Of a stretch of DNA of 64,000 nucleotides, positions 55,493 to 63,659 are shown one piece after another (the first letter of the stretch is position 1; each line of letters begins with the position of its first letter). Position numbers and translations under genes: made by a program. The notes beneath the pieces are model-generated. The model saw only the letters and a program-made list of their open reading frames with translations, was not told the DNA's origin and ran no database searches. The DNA is taken from the NCBI GenBank assembly GCA_010093605.1, contig MU004184.1, positions 126,179-190,178 of the forward strand. Reading direction: 5' to 3'. The DNA comes from Lophium mytilinum. Its lineage: Eukaryota > Ascomycota > Dothideomycetes > Mytilinidiales > Mytilinidiaceae.

Positions 55493-55648
55493 AAAAAATT
55501 TTTTAAGCTACTCTTTGATAAAGCGTGTCATCCTTAGTGCAGGGGCCATGCTAATCTGACAGATATTAGTTTTGAAGCTGAGTGTTAGGGGGGATAGTGC
55601 ACACCTTCTCTGTGTTGTTTCAAATTGACCAAATGCCCGAAGGCGGAG
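55493..55648 (-). ncRNA. U6: U6 spliceosomal snRNA, copy B, interrupted by an intron
   Basis: Exon 1 (about 55648-55605) has the UUCG stem-loop, GGTCAATTTGAAACAACACA and the ACAGAGA box at 55613-55607. Exon 2 (55555 to about 55493) starts ATTAGCATGGCCCC, with the AGC triad at 55552-55550, and ends in a T7 run. Removing bases 55604-55556 gives an RNA identical to copy A from the stem-loop to the last few bases (AGCTTAAAAAA here, AGCTTCAAAA there). TATA, terminator and B-box are all intact, so it may be expressed and spliced, unless the insertion killed it. Confidence 0.92.
55556..55604 (-). other. 49-nt spliceosomal-type intron inside U6 copy B
   Basis: Starts GTGTGC and ends GTCAG, with a branch-site match ACTAAT whose branch A (55566) lies 10 nt from the 3' end; a second CTAAC occurs at 55588. 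It sits immediately after ACAGAGAAG. The coding-strand sequence has no run of more than two T, so RNA polymerase III would not stop in it. Confidence 0.88.
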
Positions 55649-55666
55649 GGTCTTATTTTGTAGTAA

Positions 55667-55673
55667 ATATATA
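55667..55673 (-). promoter_or_regulatory. TATA box of U6 copy B
   Basis: TATATAT on the minus strand, 28 bp before the conserved CGCCTTCGGGC stem-loop, the same spacing as in copy A within one base. Confidence 0.75.
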
Positions 55674-55699
55674 CTGTTAGAAAGAGCCCGTTTGCTTCC

Positions 55700-56025
55700 G
55701 CCGCTTGTTTACTGCCTACGTCATAGGCAGCGCAGTTATCACATGTGACTCTACCTCACTAGATCACGTCTGATAGAATTGCACGTCTCGCGCTGCTGGC
55801 GCAAATACAATAACAGTAGCTGGTGCGTCATGTGACATTCCGTCGCTGGCGAACAACGGCGGTGCCTTACATTGGCAATACTGCAACTGGGTAAGGCATT
55901 CTGAGCCGCACTACAAGAATATGTTCCCACTTGTAGTATTTTACTTCCTGAGGAGCATGCTGAAGTTTAAAAAGATACACGTGTTTATAAATCTCTATTT
56001 CCTCGCCCTTCTATATCTACTTAAT
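55700..56025. other. No gene recognised upstream of U6 copy B
   Basis: A plus-strand frame starting at 55921 (MFPLVVFYFLRSMLKFKKIH...) is hydrophobic but has no other support. Confidence 0.35.
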
Positions 56026-56029
56026 GAGA

Positions 56030-56670
56030 GTAGGCACTGCCTGCTAGTCGGGCTCGCTCTCCAGACTCGTGAGCCCATCGCCCAAGTCAACATCGTCTAC
56101 GGATTCCTGAGCTCTCTTGTGGACCCCCTTGCTGCGCTCACCTCTTCCGTTCCACCCATGATGCCGATCTCCACCTCGTTCTTCATGATGCTGGTGTCCA
56201 TCTTGTAACCCAGCATACCGATCTCCACATCTAGCCACTCACTTCATCGGTCCCCGTGCGCTTGAGGTATTCGACAGTGGTTTTGATCCCCCAGTCATCC
56301 GTCTTCACTGAGATCGATCATGTGACTGCTGGTACTTGGTCCATCGAGCAAGCCGGTAACGGTGCTGATGTTTCATTTCACGGCGACAAGGTGAGTCTGA
56401 CCATATAGCTGCTGAGGGACCATCCGCCATGACGTCTTGAAGTAAGCCTCATCAGCGACGACAACGGTGTTCATCCGACGTCTTGCGCTGGAAAACGGCA
56501 GCGGTTTTGATATTCCAGTCTACGGCTCGAGCTTGAGGTCGATTATGTGGCTGCTGAGGACCCATCCGCCACGACGTCTTGAAGTAAGCATACTCTGCTG
56601 TTCGCGTTGTCGATTGGCCCGGCAGGCTCGTCTGTTGTTGAGGACCTCGTGGCGTGGCCTTGTGCATGCC
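56030..56670 (-). pseudogene. Repeated coding-like exons of an unknown gene
   Basis: EAYFKTSWRMGPQQPHNRPQ (near 56600) and EAYFKTSWRMVPQQLYG (near 56440) are two copies of one segment. DWNIKTAAVFQRKTSDE (near 56510) and DDWGIKTTVEYLKRTGTDE (near 56290) are similarly paired. DVEIGMLGYKMDTSIMKNEV (near 56210) ends with GIMGGTEE at a GTGAGC donor. All lie on one strand with stops and shifts between them. Parent gene not identified. Confidence 0.36.
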
Positions 56671-56899
56671 GAAGCGGACGCGCTGGCTGAGGATGCAAGA
56701 TTGAAAGAAAGACCGACGGCAACTGAAGAAGACGAAAATTCACTCTCGGAAATCAAGTGAAGAGGTAACGGCAGTGAACGCAAGCCGAAGCAGCTCTCCG
56801 TTTCATCTCTCAAGGGGTATAGAGTCCGCGGTCTGTCGTCTCCCAATCACGAACCGGGAACGCGATGTCGTCCACCAGTGTCGTCCAAGCTTGTATACC

Positions 56900-57311
56900 T
56901 GCCCGACAGCGTCCATGCGGTGATATAGCTGCTCGTCATTGGGGTTTGTGGTGTCGGAGAACTCGGCCGGGGAGCGGGGGGGCGGGGGGGTTGGATTAGT
57001 AGTGGAGCAGTCGTTCGGTCGGGTTACGGCATCGAAGGAGTCGACGGAAGGCAGGGCGTGGAGTGGCAATGGCGGGTTCGTTCATCTTCTGGTTTTGTAG
57101 TGGCAAGAAACTCGTTGGAGGGAGGTAGGCTGGCAGCGGAGCAGTCGCACGTCTTCCGGACTTGAGGTATCGAGGAATCGGCGGAGGGGTTTGGGGTGGT
57201 GGGGCGGCGGCACCAGCCTTCGTTAAAGGTCTTATCCGTGATGGATAGCCAGTGGAGGTATCCGTCAACCGTTCTCAGGCGATGCCCGCTGGTGTCTGTC
57301 GTCGCCTCCAA
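56900..57311 (-). pseudogene. 6-phosphofructo-2-kinase, partial tandem fragments
   Basis: DGYLHWLSITDKTFN and RRPTTPNPSADSSIP (57270-57170), then PPSNEFLATTKPEDER (57120-57070), then SPAEFSDTTNPNDEQL (56980-56930) match the RYLHW...FNVG and NPSAEFFDNTNP parts of the copy at 54.5 kb. The second landmark appears three times, so a short segment was duplicated in tandem. No complete domain remains. Confidence 0.62.
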
Positions 57312-57314
57312 AGA

Positions 57315-57572
57315 TCACAGGTCCAAGGACGGTCGAGCCACAGGTAGAGATCCCGTTCTTGACCCAGCTGCTTGGAACACCGCGTCTACTGCCACGAAGA
57401 CCCCTCCGGAAACAGCTAGCTTGAAGGCGTCCAGAAGCTCGGGGAAAAGACAGACATGTGCAGGATGGAAGGTCTGCTTCTTGGCCTTCGAGATCTTTGG
57501 GCCGTCGATTCTGCCCAACTCTTTCCCATTGCCCGCCCGATTCTTCTCCGCAGTGTCGCACGTTATCCTCAA
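57315..57572 (-). CDS. Coding-like frame of unknown family
   Basis: A minus frame reads RITCDTAEKNRAGNGKELGR, KKQTFHPAHVCLFPELLDAF and KLAVSGGVFVAVDAVFQAAG to a stop at 57315. It continues upstream without a start (NKHHTYWWDEL). Texture is good; family unknown. It directly precedes the kinase fragment. Confidence 0.3.
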   Translation of the reverse strand: MRITCDTAEKNRAGNGKELGRIDGPKISKAKKQTFHPAHVCLFPELLDAFKLAVSGGVFVAVDAVFQAAGSRTGSLPVARPSLDL

Positions 57573-57599
57573 CTCGTCCCACCAATACGTGTGATGCTT

Positions 57600-58390
57600 G
57601 TTTTTGACGGCAGCTAATATATTTTCGATGGATGAGGCTGGCTTCCGAACCCTGAGCGGGATGTTCTTGCTCTGGCGGTGTCAAGGTGGCTGCTCCGTAG
57701 ATGAAGGCTGGAGACGAAGTAAGCCGGGGCGCCATCAAGCTGCCGAAGTATGGCTTGTTTCTGTTCCGATGCCAACACGATCTTCTCATCCTCGGAGTTG
57801 GGAGACTCGTGCGCAGGGTAGGTAGTACTCGGCGCCTAGGTCCAAGGACAAGTTTCAGCGACTCTGCGACAAGTTGGGGACGGGGCGGAGCTCATACCGA
57901 CGGAGTAGTGGTACTGAGAACGGTTCGCCGAAGTAGTGATGCAGACGATGCAGCCCAGGCTCATGAGTATGATGTAGATGTCGTAGTTGGCGTGTTTACT
58001 TGGCCGGAAGCATCGCCAGTCGAGGTTGCTGTGGTATCTATGGCAGCGCGGAGACCAAGAAATGCCTTCCGGTCCCATTGTCTGCTTGTTACTGGCGCCC
58101 TGACTTTATTGTTTTGGACAAGACCTTTTCGAGCTTGAGCGTAGCTCCTCGAGTAAAATGAAGGTGAAAGGAAGGTGAAAGGCAGTTGAAACAGGGGGCA
58201 GAAGTCGTTGGTATGCTGGGGTCCAGCGCGGCTGCAAAGGGGTGGAACTTTTGGTGGAGAAGGCCACGACCGACCGTGACCCCGCGGCATCACTTCCGCT
58301 TCACATGGTGCCCGACGGCTAGAAGAGGGACAACATTCATTGCAAGTTAGACTAAACAGAGCACGATAACTCGATCAACACTTCTCATCA
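57600..58390. other. No gene recognised
   Basis: Short frames only on both strands. Confidence 0.35.
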
Positions 58391-58514
58391 CGCTCTAAGA
58401 TGCAAAGTGAAATGACGGAAGGACAAAGCAAGGTTGAATTTGGTATTTCGACGAGGCACTCTCGTCCGCGAGAAGCAGCCCGGCACTCCCATCCATCCGG
58501 AGAAGCCCGGCCCA

Positions 58515-58702
58515 CCCATGATTACCATCGCAAATGACCAGACGCAGGAACCATCCACCTGGAACAGGACGGCAGCCCATGATTACCATCGCAATTGGCC
58601 AGACCACACCCCGTGATTACCATCGCAAATGACCGGAGGCCGCACCCATGATTACCATCGCAAATGGCCAGCAGGAACACCCATGATTACCATCGCAAGT
58701 GA
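58515..58702. repeat. Five tandem copies of CCCATGATTACCATCGCAAA
   Basis: Copies start at 58515, 58576, 58610, 58645 and 58680 (spacing 61, 34, 35, 35), with one more isolated copy at 59309. Each is followed by TGACCAG or TGGCCAG. On the minus strand the unit is the tail of the RNP1-like exon (CDGNHG). Confidence 0.9.
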
Positions 58703-59255
58703 CCAGCAAGACATGGGAGAAGCGCACGAAGCCGAGCCTGCAACCGCGTTAGCAAAGAGCCACTGAAGAGCAGAAACGTTGAAGTGGAAAGGAATGAACG
58801 CGAACGACAGCATGAGGTGTATGAGCTGGAGAACCCGGATACGGCAATAAGACTACCATCGATGGATTTGAAGCTCCACTTTTGCATTGTGTGCCATTTC
58901 GAAAGTGCAAGAAGTGCGACGATGTTGGTCATTCTCCAGCGTCACAGCTACGCGCGGGTCCGATGGCCTCAGTCCGGATGACACTCCGTCGAGCCATCCA
59001 CATCCGCTGCTCACGTAGCCTGCGTTGTTCTCCGGCACCCGAGTCTGTGGAAGGCTAAGAGGAAGCCGACCACTTTCGACGGGGCGATGCCGGGTGGGGG
59101 GGATGAGGAAGGAAGAGAAGGTGTTGGTTGAGAAGAAGAGAAAATCACGTACCAGTTCGCCGCAGGAGAGACTCGGGCGACCCGAAATTTCTTGACCTTT
59201 GTCTTTCAGTTAGTGACGCTGCAGTGAGGTGGTTCTGTCGTGTGAGCCGACGTAC

Positions 59256-59401
59256 CTGAAAAATGGTCCATTGCCAGGCCATCTCCTCCGCCGCACCAGC
59301 CAGCTCCACCCATGATTACCATCGCAAATGACCAGCGGGACATGGGAGAAGCGCACGAAGCCCAATCCACGGCTACGGCCAGTATCGCGGTCCTTCTCGG
59401 C
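59256..59401 (-). pseudogene. RRM (RNP1 motif) exon fragment
   Basis: The exon reads AEKDRDTGRSRGLGFVRFSH, which matches the RNP1 strand of RNA-recognition motifs (DRDTGRSRGFGFVxF in fungal glycine-rich RNA-binding proteins). The following residues (VPLVICDGNHGW) no longer match an RRM. A second copy (GLGFVRFSHVLLV) begins after an AG near 58737. Only about 19 residues carry the signal. Confidence 0.55.
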
Positions 59402-59459
59402 CTGTGCATTTTAGTTAGTGATGCCATAGTGAAATAGTCTTGTCGTTGGGCTGACGTAC

Positions 59460-59826
59460 CTGAAAAACTGCCTTGTCGCCAGCGCGAATTCCAAATCTCA
59501 ACGCGTCCCGGATGCCGCCACGGACATGCCGAAGGAGTTGATGCCGCAGGAGAATAGGCCGGAGCAAAGCCGACCACTGGTCTTGACCCGGATGGTCTTG
59601 CCTTCGTCGCAGAGGATATGGTTGTAGACCCGCTCGCGGACGGTCAAGGAGCAGCGGCACTGGCTCGACTTCAAGAGCAGCACAGATGTTGGCCAAAGCG
59701 CTCGAGCCGAAGGGAGGCGGCTCCGCATGATGAGCTTGCCAGCCTGGTATTCCGTGCGTAGGTCGAAGGTGCGCGAATGCTGTAGATACGGCGGCAAGAC
59801 CGGCCTTGTCGCGGGCCTCTCGGGGC
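59460..59826 (-). pseudogene. Frameshifted relic resembling fungal F-box-like (RERVYNHIL) proteins
   Basis: LPPYLQHSRTFDLRTEYQAG and KLIMRSRLPS, then LANICAALEVEPVPLL in another frame, then TVRERVYNHILCDEGKTIRV, then RHVRGGIRDALRFGIRAGDK in the former frame. The RERVYNHIL stretch resembles the start of fungal F-box-like/2EXR proteins, and the order of pieces fits one ancestral exon with at least two frameshifts. The family call is tentative. Confidence 0.4.
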
Positions 59827-60044
59827 CTGAGCGAAGACGTTAGATGGAGTGAAAGGGAAGGAATAGGATCTTGCTGAGCAGTGATTTTGATGGTTGTGGT
59901 GAAGGAGAGCGAGGACGAGTGTGTCGAGGAAGTGAAAAGATGATGACGAAACAGTGAACTTACCTCCCGCAGAGCACCCCGCTCCATTTCAAAACTGACA
60001 TTTCGCCAGTGGCGGTCAGGAGCCTGATGATCGAATGTCAGCAT

Positions 60045-62685
60045 GATGAAGAGAGGAGAGTGGAAGATGGCGTTGTTGGATGGTGCTGATGACTGTCCTC
60101 GACAGCGACCAGCAGCGCCATGTTGCGGAGATGAGAAGCATCGTCGACAAGGAGTGATGAAGGAGTGAACGTACCGCCCGCAGCTCCCGACCCCCACAAG
60201 AAAAAAACACACCATAACCAACTGCAATGCAGCAGTTGATGGCCCGTAGGCACCGCACCCAGTTGTGTCGTGTCGTGATGAAGGAAGAAGAGTGGGTTGA
60301 GCTGGGCGTGAGAAGTTTTTAAGGCAGCCCCCGCACTAGCGCCTTGGCGCCAACACGTGACGTGCTGCCTGCTGCTCCACTTCACTGTGGCCGAGCTGAG
60401 ATTGTGCTGCGCCGGTTGGTGCCGGTTGGGGTAGCACGTGACGGCTTGTGGGTAGACACAAAGTTTAGAGTCACTCCGATTCGAGTTTGAGGGGTGCAAG
60501 AGCAGTAGTCTTGCCTCTTCAACCATGTCGCCAGTAGCAGGATGGTGTTTCTGCTCATGCCTGACCGGGAGTGGTTGGTGGTGTTGCAGAGGCTGTCACA
60601 TGCACGGTTGAAGCAGCCCGGTTCAGGCGTTCCCGTTGAAGTCACTCATATCACGATTGATTCACGAGCACGTTGAAGTATACAGTCAGATATCTATTGT
60701 GTTCTTCTATCCAAGAGCATCCTCCCTTCAAACAGCCCCATTCGACCCACACGCCTGCACCCGCTCTCGCATCTTCATTACCCCCCCAGGCGGACAGTCC
60801 TGCATTGATCTCGAAGTCAGCATGTACTCGCAATGTGAAAGCTTGCTTGAAGAGATGTGATGATGTATCGCGATTCAGACAAGTGTATTGTAATCATTGA
60901 TAACCAGGTTCTGACACCTTTGCCAGGACGATCGCAAAACTAGGTTTACTGCTGTTCAGGTGACCCCAAACCAGAAACGCATGTAGTGGTCAACGCCAAG
61001 GCGCAGGGCAGAATAATCCCAGTCATCTTAGCAGTATCTGTTGGCCCGAGGGCCGTCATCCTGGTAGCGGGGGGGTGGGGAGGTGCAGTGATGAAGGGGA
61101 GACGGTACGTACTTTGCGGAGAACGGCTGCGCCCCCAGCTAGGAGTCAGCTGCGAGAGAAAACGGATCTGGTCCTCGTTAACAACGATAACAAGAGGAGA
61201 ATTTTTGTATCGCAGCTAAAAACCTGAGCTCATGTGAGTGGATGTATGAGCCGAGCGTCCATTGATACTGGTTCCGATCCTCCACGGATGCAATTAGGAG
61301 TCGGGGATCATGCCCAAGCGTCACGGTCATTGCGCGGGATCAGAGTGCTTCTTACTTCTTTCGAAGTGGCATGACCGGAACTACCGTAGTAGTGAACATC
61401 TGCCTCAAACGCAAGACGGGATATCAATCTTGGCATCGCCGTCGAGAGCTCGGCTATGGGGAAGCCGAGTCGGATAGATGGAACTCCACAACGGAGTGGT
61501 GCCGACAATGCAAATCGCAAAGATGTTGAATTGGGGAAGACTTACGGGCTTCTTTTGGCGCTCACAAGTGCTGAGCCGTCGAGATCCCCACCGGAGCCAG
61601 ACCGGCATCCCCAAGACCCTTGCGGGGTCATCCTCTCGTTCTATCGCGATTTCGAATTTTTAGGGGGGTTTCCTGCGGTCTTTACTTGCCCCTCGCTGCT
61701 GGCATCCATATCAGGAAGACCATCGGGCGTGGAGATAATCGTGATTGGTGGACGCTGCGCGACGGTGGTGGTTCGCGCTTGGCTCGATGGGGAAATTTTC
61801 AACGTCGTCTCTTGAAGCGCTTGAGAGACGACCCACATCTCCCACCACGACAGGGTTTGGTAGAGCTCAGAGAAAGTCGAAAAAGAGAGAGGACATATGT
61901 TCGATGCACCTCAGAGGGGTTGGTGATGTTGATGTCGACGTGGTGCGGCGGGTGGCGATGGCGGGGTAGTGGAGGGGATTTGCAGTCGAAAGTCGAGAGA
62001 GGACGAGAGGACGCCTGGCGTTTGTGGCATGGCCATCTAACCACAGATTAGTGTCAAGAAGAGCTGTGAGAGGCCTCCGGAGGGGAGTGGTGTGGTCATC
62101 CGAGCTGGCTTACATCGCCCGACGGCATCGAGTCAGCAACCGAAGCTGGCCTGAGGCGCCGAGCGATGTTGAGTCTGCACAGTAGCTCAACACCACGAGT
62201 TCTCTGTGGAAGCCCTTGCCAATTGTATGACTAAGACCGTGCTGAGGCCACGTCGCTCAGATGGATGTTGTCCCGTATGCCTCCTCTCGTCAACCAGGTT
62301 CTTCCCGACGACAATGTCCTGGCAATTTCCCAGCTGTGTGACGGATAGCATCGAATCGGACTGTGTTTGGATGATGAGGGTGGATATGAGGAAGAGGGTC
62401 GGAAGGTAGAGAGTTGGAAGGGTAGAGGGTCGGAAGATAGGAAGGGGCTAGCGGAGGTCTAGTCGGTATTTTCGAATGTCTGGTATAGACGTGGTGTCAG
62501 TACGGCTGGATGTTGAGAAAACGAGCGGTCGGACCTACTGGAATGTAACTCGATCTTCATTCGCCTACGCAAAAAGTCCCTGTGATCAATTCGAGTCGCG
62601 CCGTCACGATGCAAGGAGCACCCGAGGGCTAAGAGAGAAAGCTTTCGATTTCAACTACCCAGACTCCCTGACCCTTCTACCGCGA
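60045..62685. other. No convincing gene
   Basis: 60330-60045 (minus) is a plausible leader with three ATGs, each opening a short frame. A minus frame near 61840-61640 (PPITIISTPDGLPDMDASSE) looks protein-like without a family. The rest is short frames. Confidence 0.33.
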
Positions 62686-62689
62686 ACGG

Positions 62690-62895
62690 AAATCAAGAAA
62701 AGCTCATCGCTAAACGCATCGGGCTCTCTCCAGTTCTTGATCTCGACTCGGTGGGCGCCGAAGTCAGAGTCAGCCTTCTTGAACATGTCAGACTGAATAG
62801 TCTCCAGGAGTGCTGGGATGGCGTCCTTCAGGTCTGAGCTGGCTGTCTCTCGAGCTCGGTCCTTGTTGTCGATATCGCGGCGGGAGAGTTTCCAA
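62690..62895 (-). pseudogene. Prolyl-tRNA synthetase, third fragment (C-terminal region)
   Basis: One frame reads LSRRDIDNKDRARETASSDL, then KDAIPALLETIQSDMFKKAD and SDFGAHRVEIKNW, matching the segment from the end of the anticodon-binding domain (ARRDxGxK) into the C-terminal region. It overlaps the part found at 53.2 kb but is less altered (KKADS rather than KKAGS). Both ends break off; no start or splice-linked neighbours. Confidence 0.78.
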
Positions 62896-63272
62896 CAGCT
62901 AGCAGAGGTATCTTCTAGTAAGCTTCGAAAATTGGTTTGATTCCGGTGGGGCGCACAACGAACGCTCGGCTTGACTGGGGTGTTCAGAGGGAGGGGTCGA
63001 GTTGACTGTAGGAACGCGGCCAGGGCAGTGGGCGCTGGGGTTTGGCGAAACCGACTCCTTGTTTGTTGACCGACAGGGTATGAGAGCGAGCGCACCACCT
63101 TTCGAATAAGTCTCTGGTTAAGGATGGAGACGTAGGAGAGCGAGCGCACCGCATATCGGACGGTCTTCAGGTTGTAGGAACCCCATAGCTTGCTCTTGCT
63201 GGGTTACAGAGGACAAGGCGCTCGGAGCACAGCAACCATCACACAACTTCTTGATACGACGCTACACATCGA

Positions 63273-63390
63273 TGTTCTTGTCGTTCACGATGTAGACTGG
63301 AACATGAGGGCGAGAGGTGAACTTGTTTCTAGACACGAGCATCGCTGTATCCCTGTTCTTGTCGTTCACGATGCAGACCGGAACATGGGT
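63273..63390. repeat. Direct repeat GTTCTTGTCGTTCACGATG, ~80 bp apart
   Basis: GTTCTTGTCGTTCACGATGY plus AGACYGGAACATG occurs at 63273 and 63355. On the minus strand it reads HVPV-IVNDKN twice. Confidence 0.85.
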
Positions 63391-63459
63391 TCTGGCTCAC
63401 GATGGTGATCTAGCGACAGTCGTTAGTAGGTCGTTAGAAGCAGGAGATGGAGTGGACTT

Positions 63460-63650
63460 ACATCATATTGATACGTGGGCTTGGTGGGACGTACCCACTC
63501 CCGCCGCCAGTTCATCACGTCGAAGAAGAGGAACCGACCCCGCTCCTATTGCTACGAGATGCGGATTGGCTGTGGCAGCTCGGGGTCCTTCATCACCCAC
63601 TGCCGTAGGACCTTGTGCCACCGCCAGTCGCGACATGAGGGTGACGGCAA
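63460..63650 (-). pseudogene. NOT2-like fragment (CCR4-NOT complex, NOT-box region)
   Basis: The frame reads RDWRWHKVLRQWVMKDPELP and QPIRIS, then TAG-CAA-TAG, then ERGRFLFFDVMNWRREWVRP and TKPTYQYD at a GTAAGT donor. This resembles the C-terminal NOT box of NOT2/CNOT2 (DWR-HK...W...ERG...FD..NWR), part of the CCR4-NOT deadenylase complex. Two TAG codons disable it. The match covers about 60 residues only. Confidence 0.52.
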
Positions 63651-63659
63651 TCTCCCGGC

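Larger units (their letters stand above)
58395..60040 (-). pseudogene. Chimeric multi-exon locus built from repeated exon-intron units
   Basis: Possible exons: about 60040-59964 (MLTFDHQAPDRHWRNVSFEM), 59826-59460, 59401-59256, 59196-59152 (VKKFRVARVSPAANW), and a later one containing PENNAGYVSSGCGWLDGVSS. Introns: GTAAGT...CATCTAAC...GCTCAG; GTACGT...CACTAAC...CACAG (58 nt); GTACGT...CACTAAC...CAAAG (59 nt); and a GTACGT donor near 59151. A last exon begins after GCTAAC...TTGCAG near 58738. Splice signals are good, but no single frame runs through, so it is more likely a relic than a working gene. Confidence 0.42.

Noticed and set aside
58515-58702. CRISPR-like array
   Set aside because: Repeats of about 20 bp at 34-61-bp steps look superficially similar, but spacers are repeat-like and uneven, the genome is eukaryotic, and the unit comes from a neighbouring exon.
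6320-63650. UAG reassigned to an amino acid (stop-codon recoding)
   Set aside because: Many coding frames have only TAG stops inside, but intact-looking genes (the methyltransferase, the polyQ gene) end naturally at TAG, and the same relics also carry frameshifts. Mutation at CpA is simpler.
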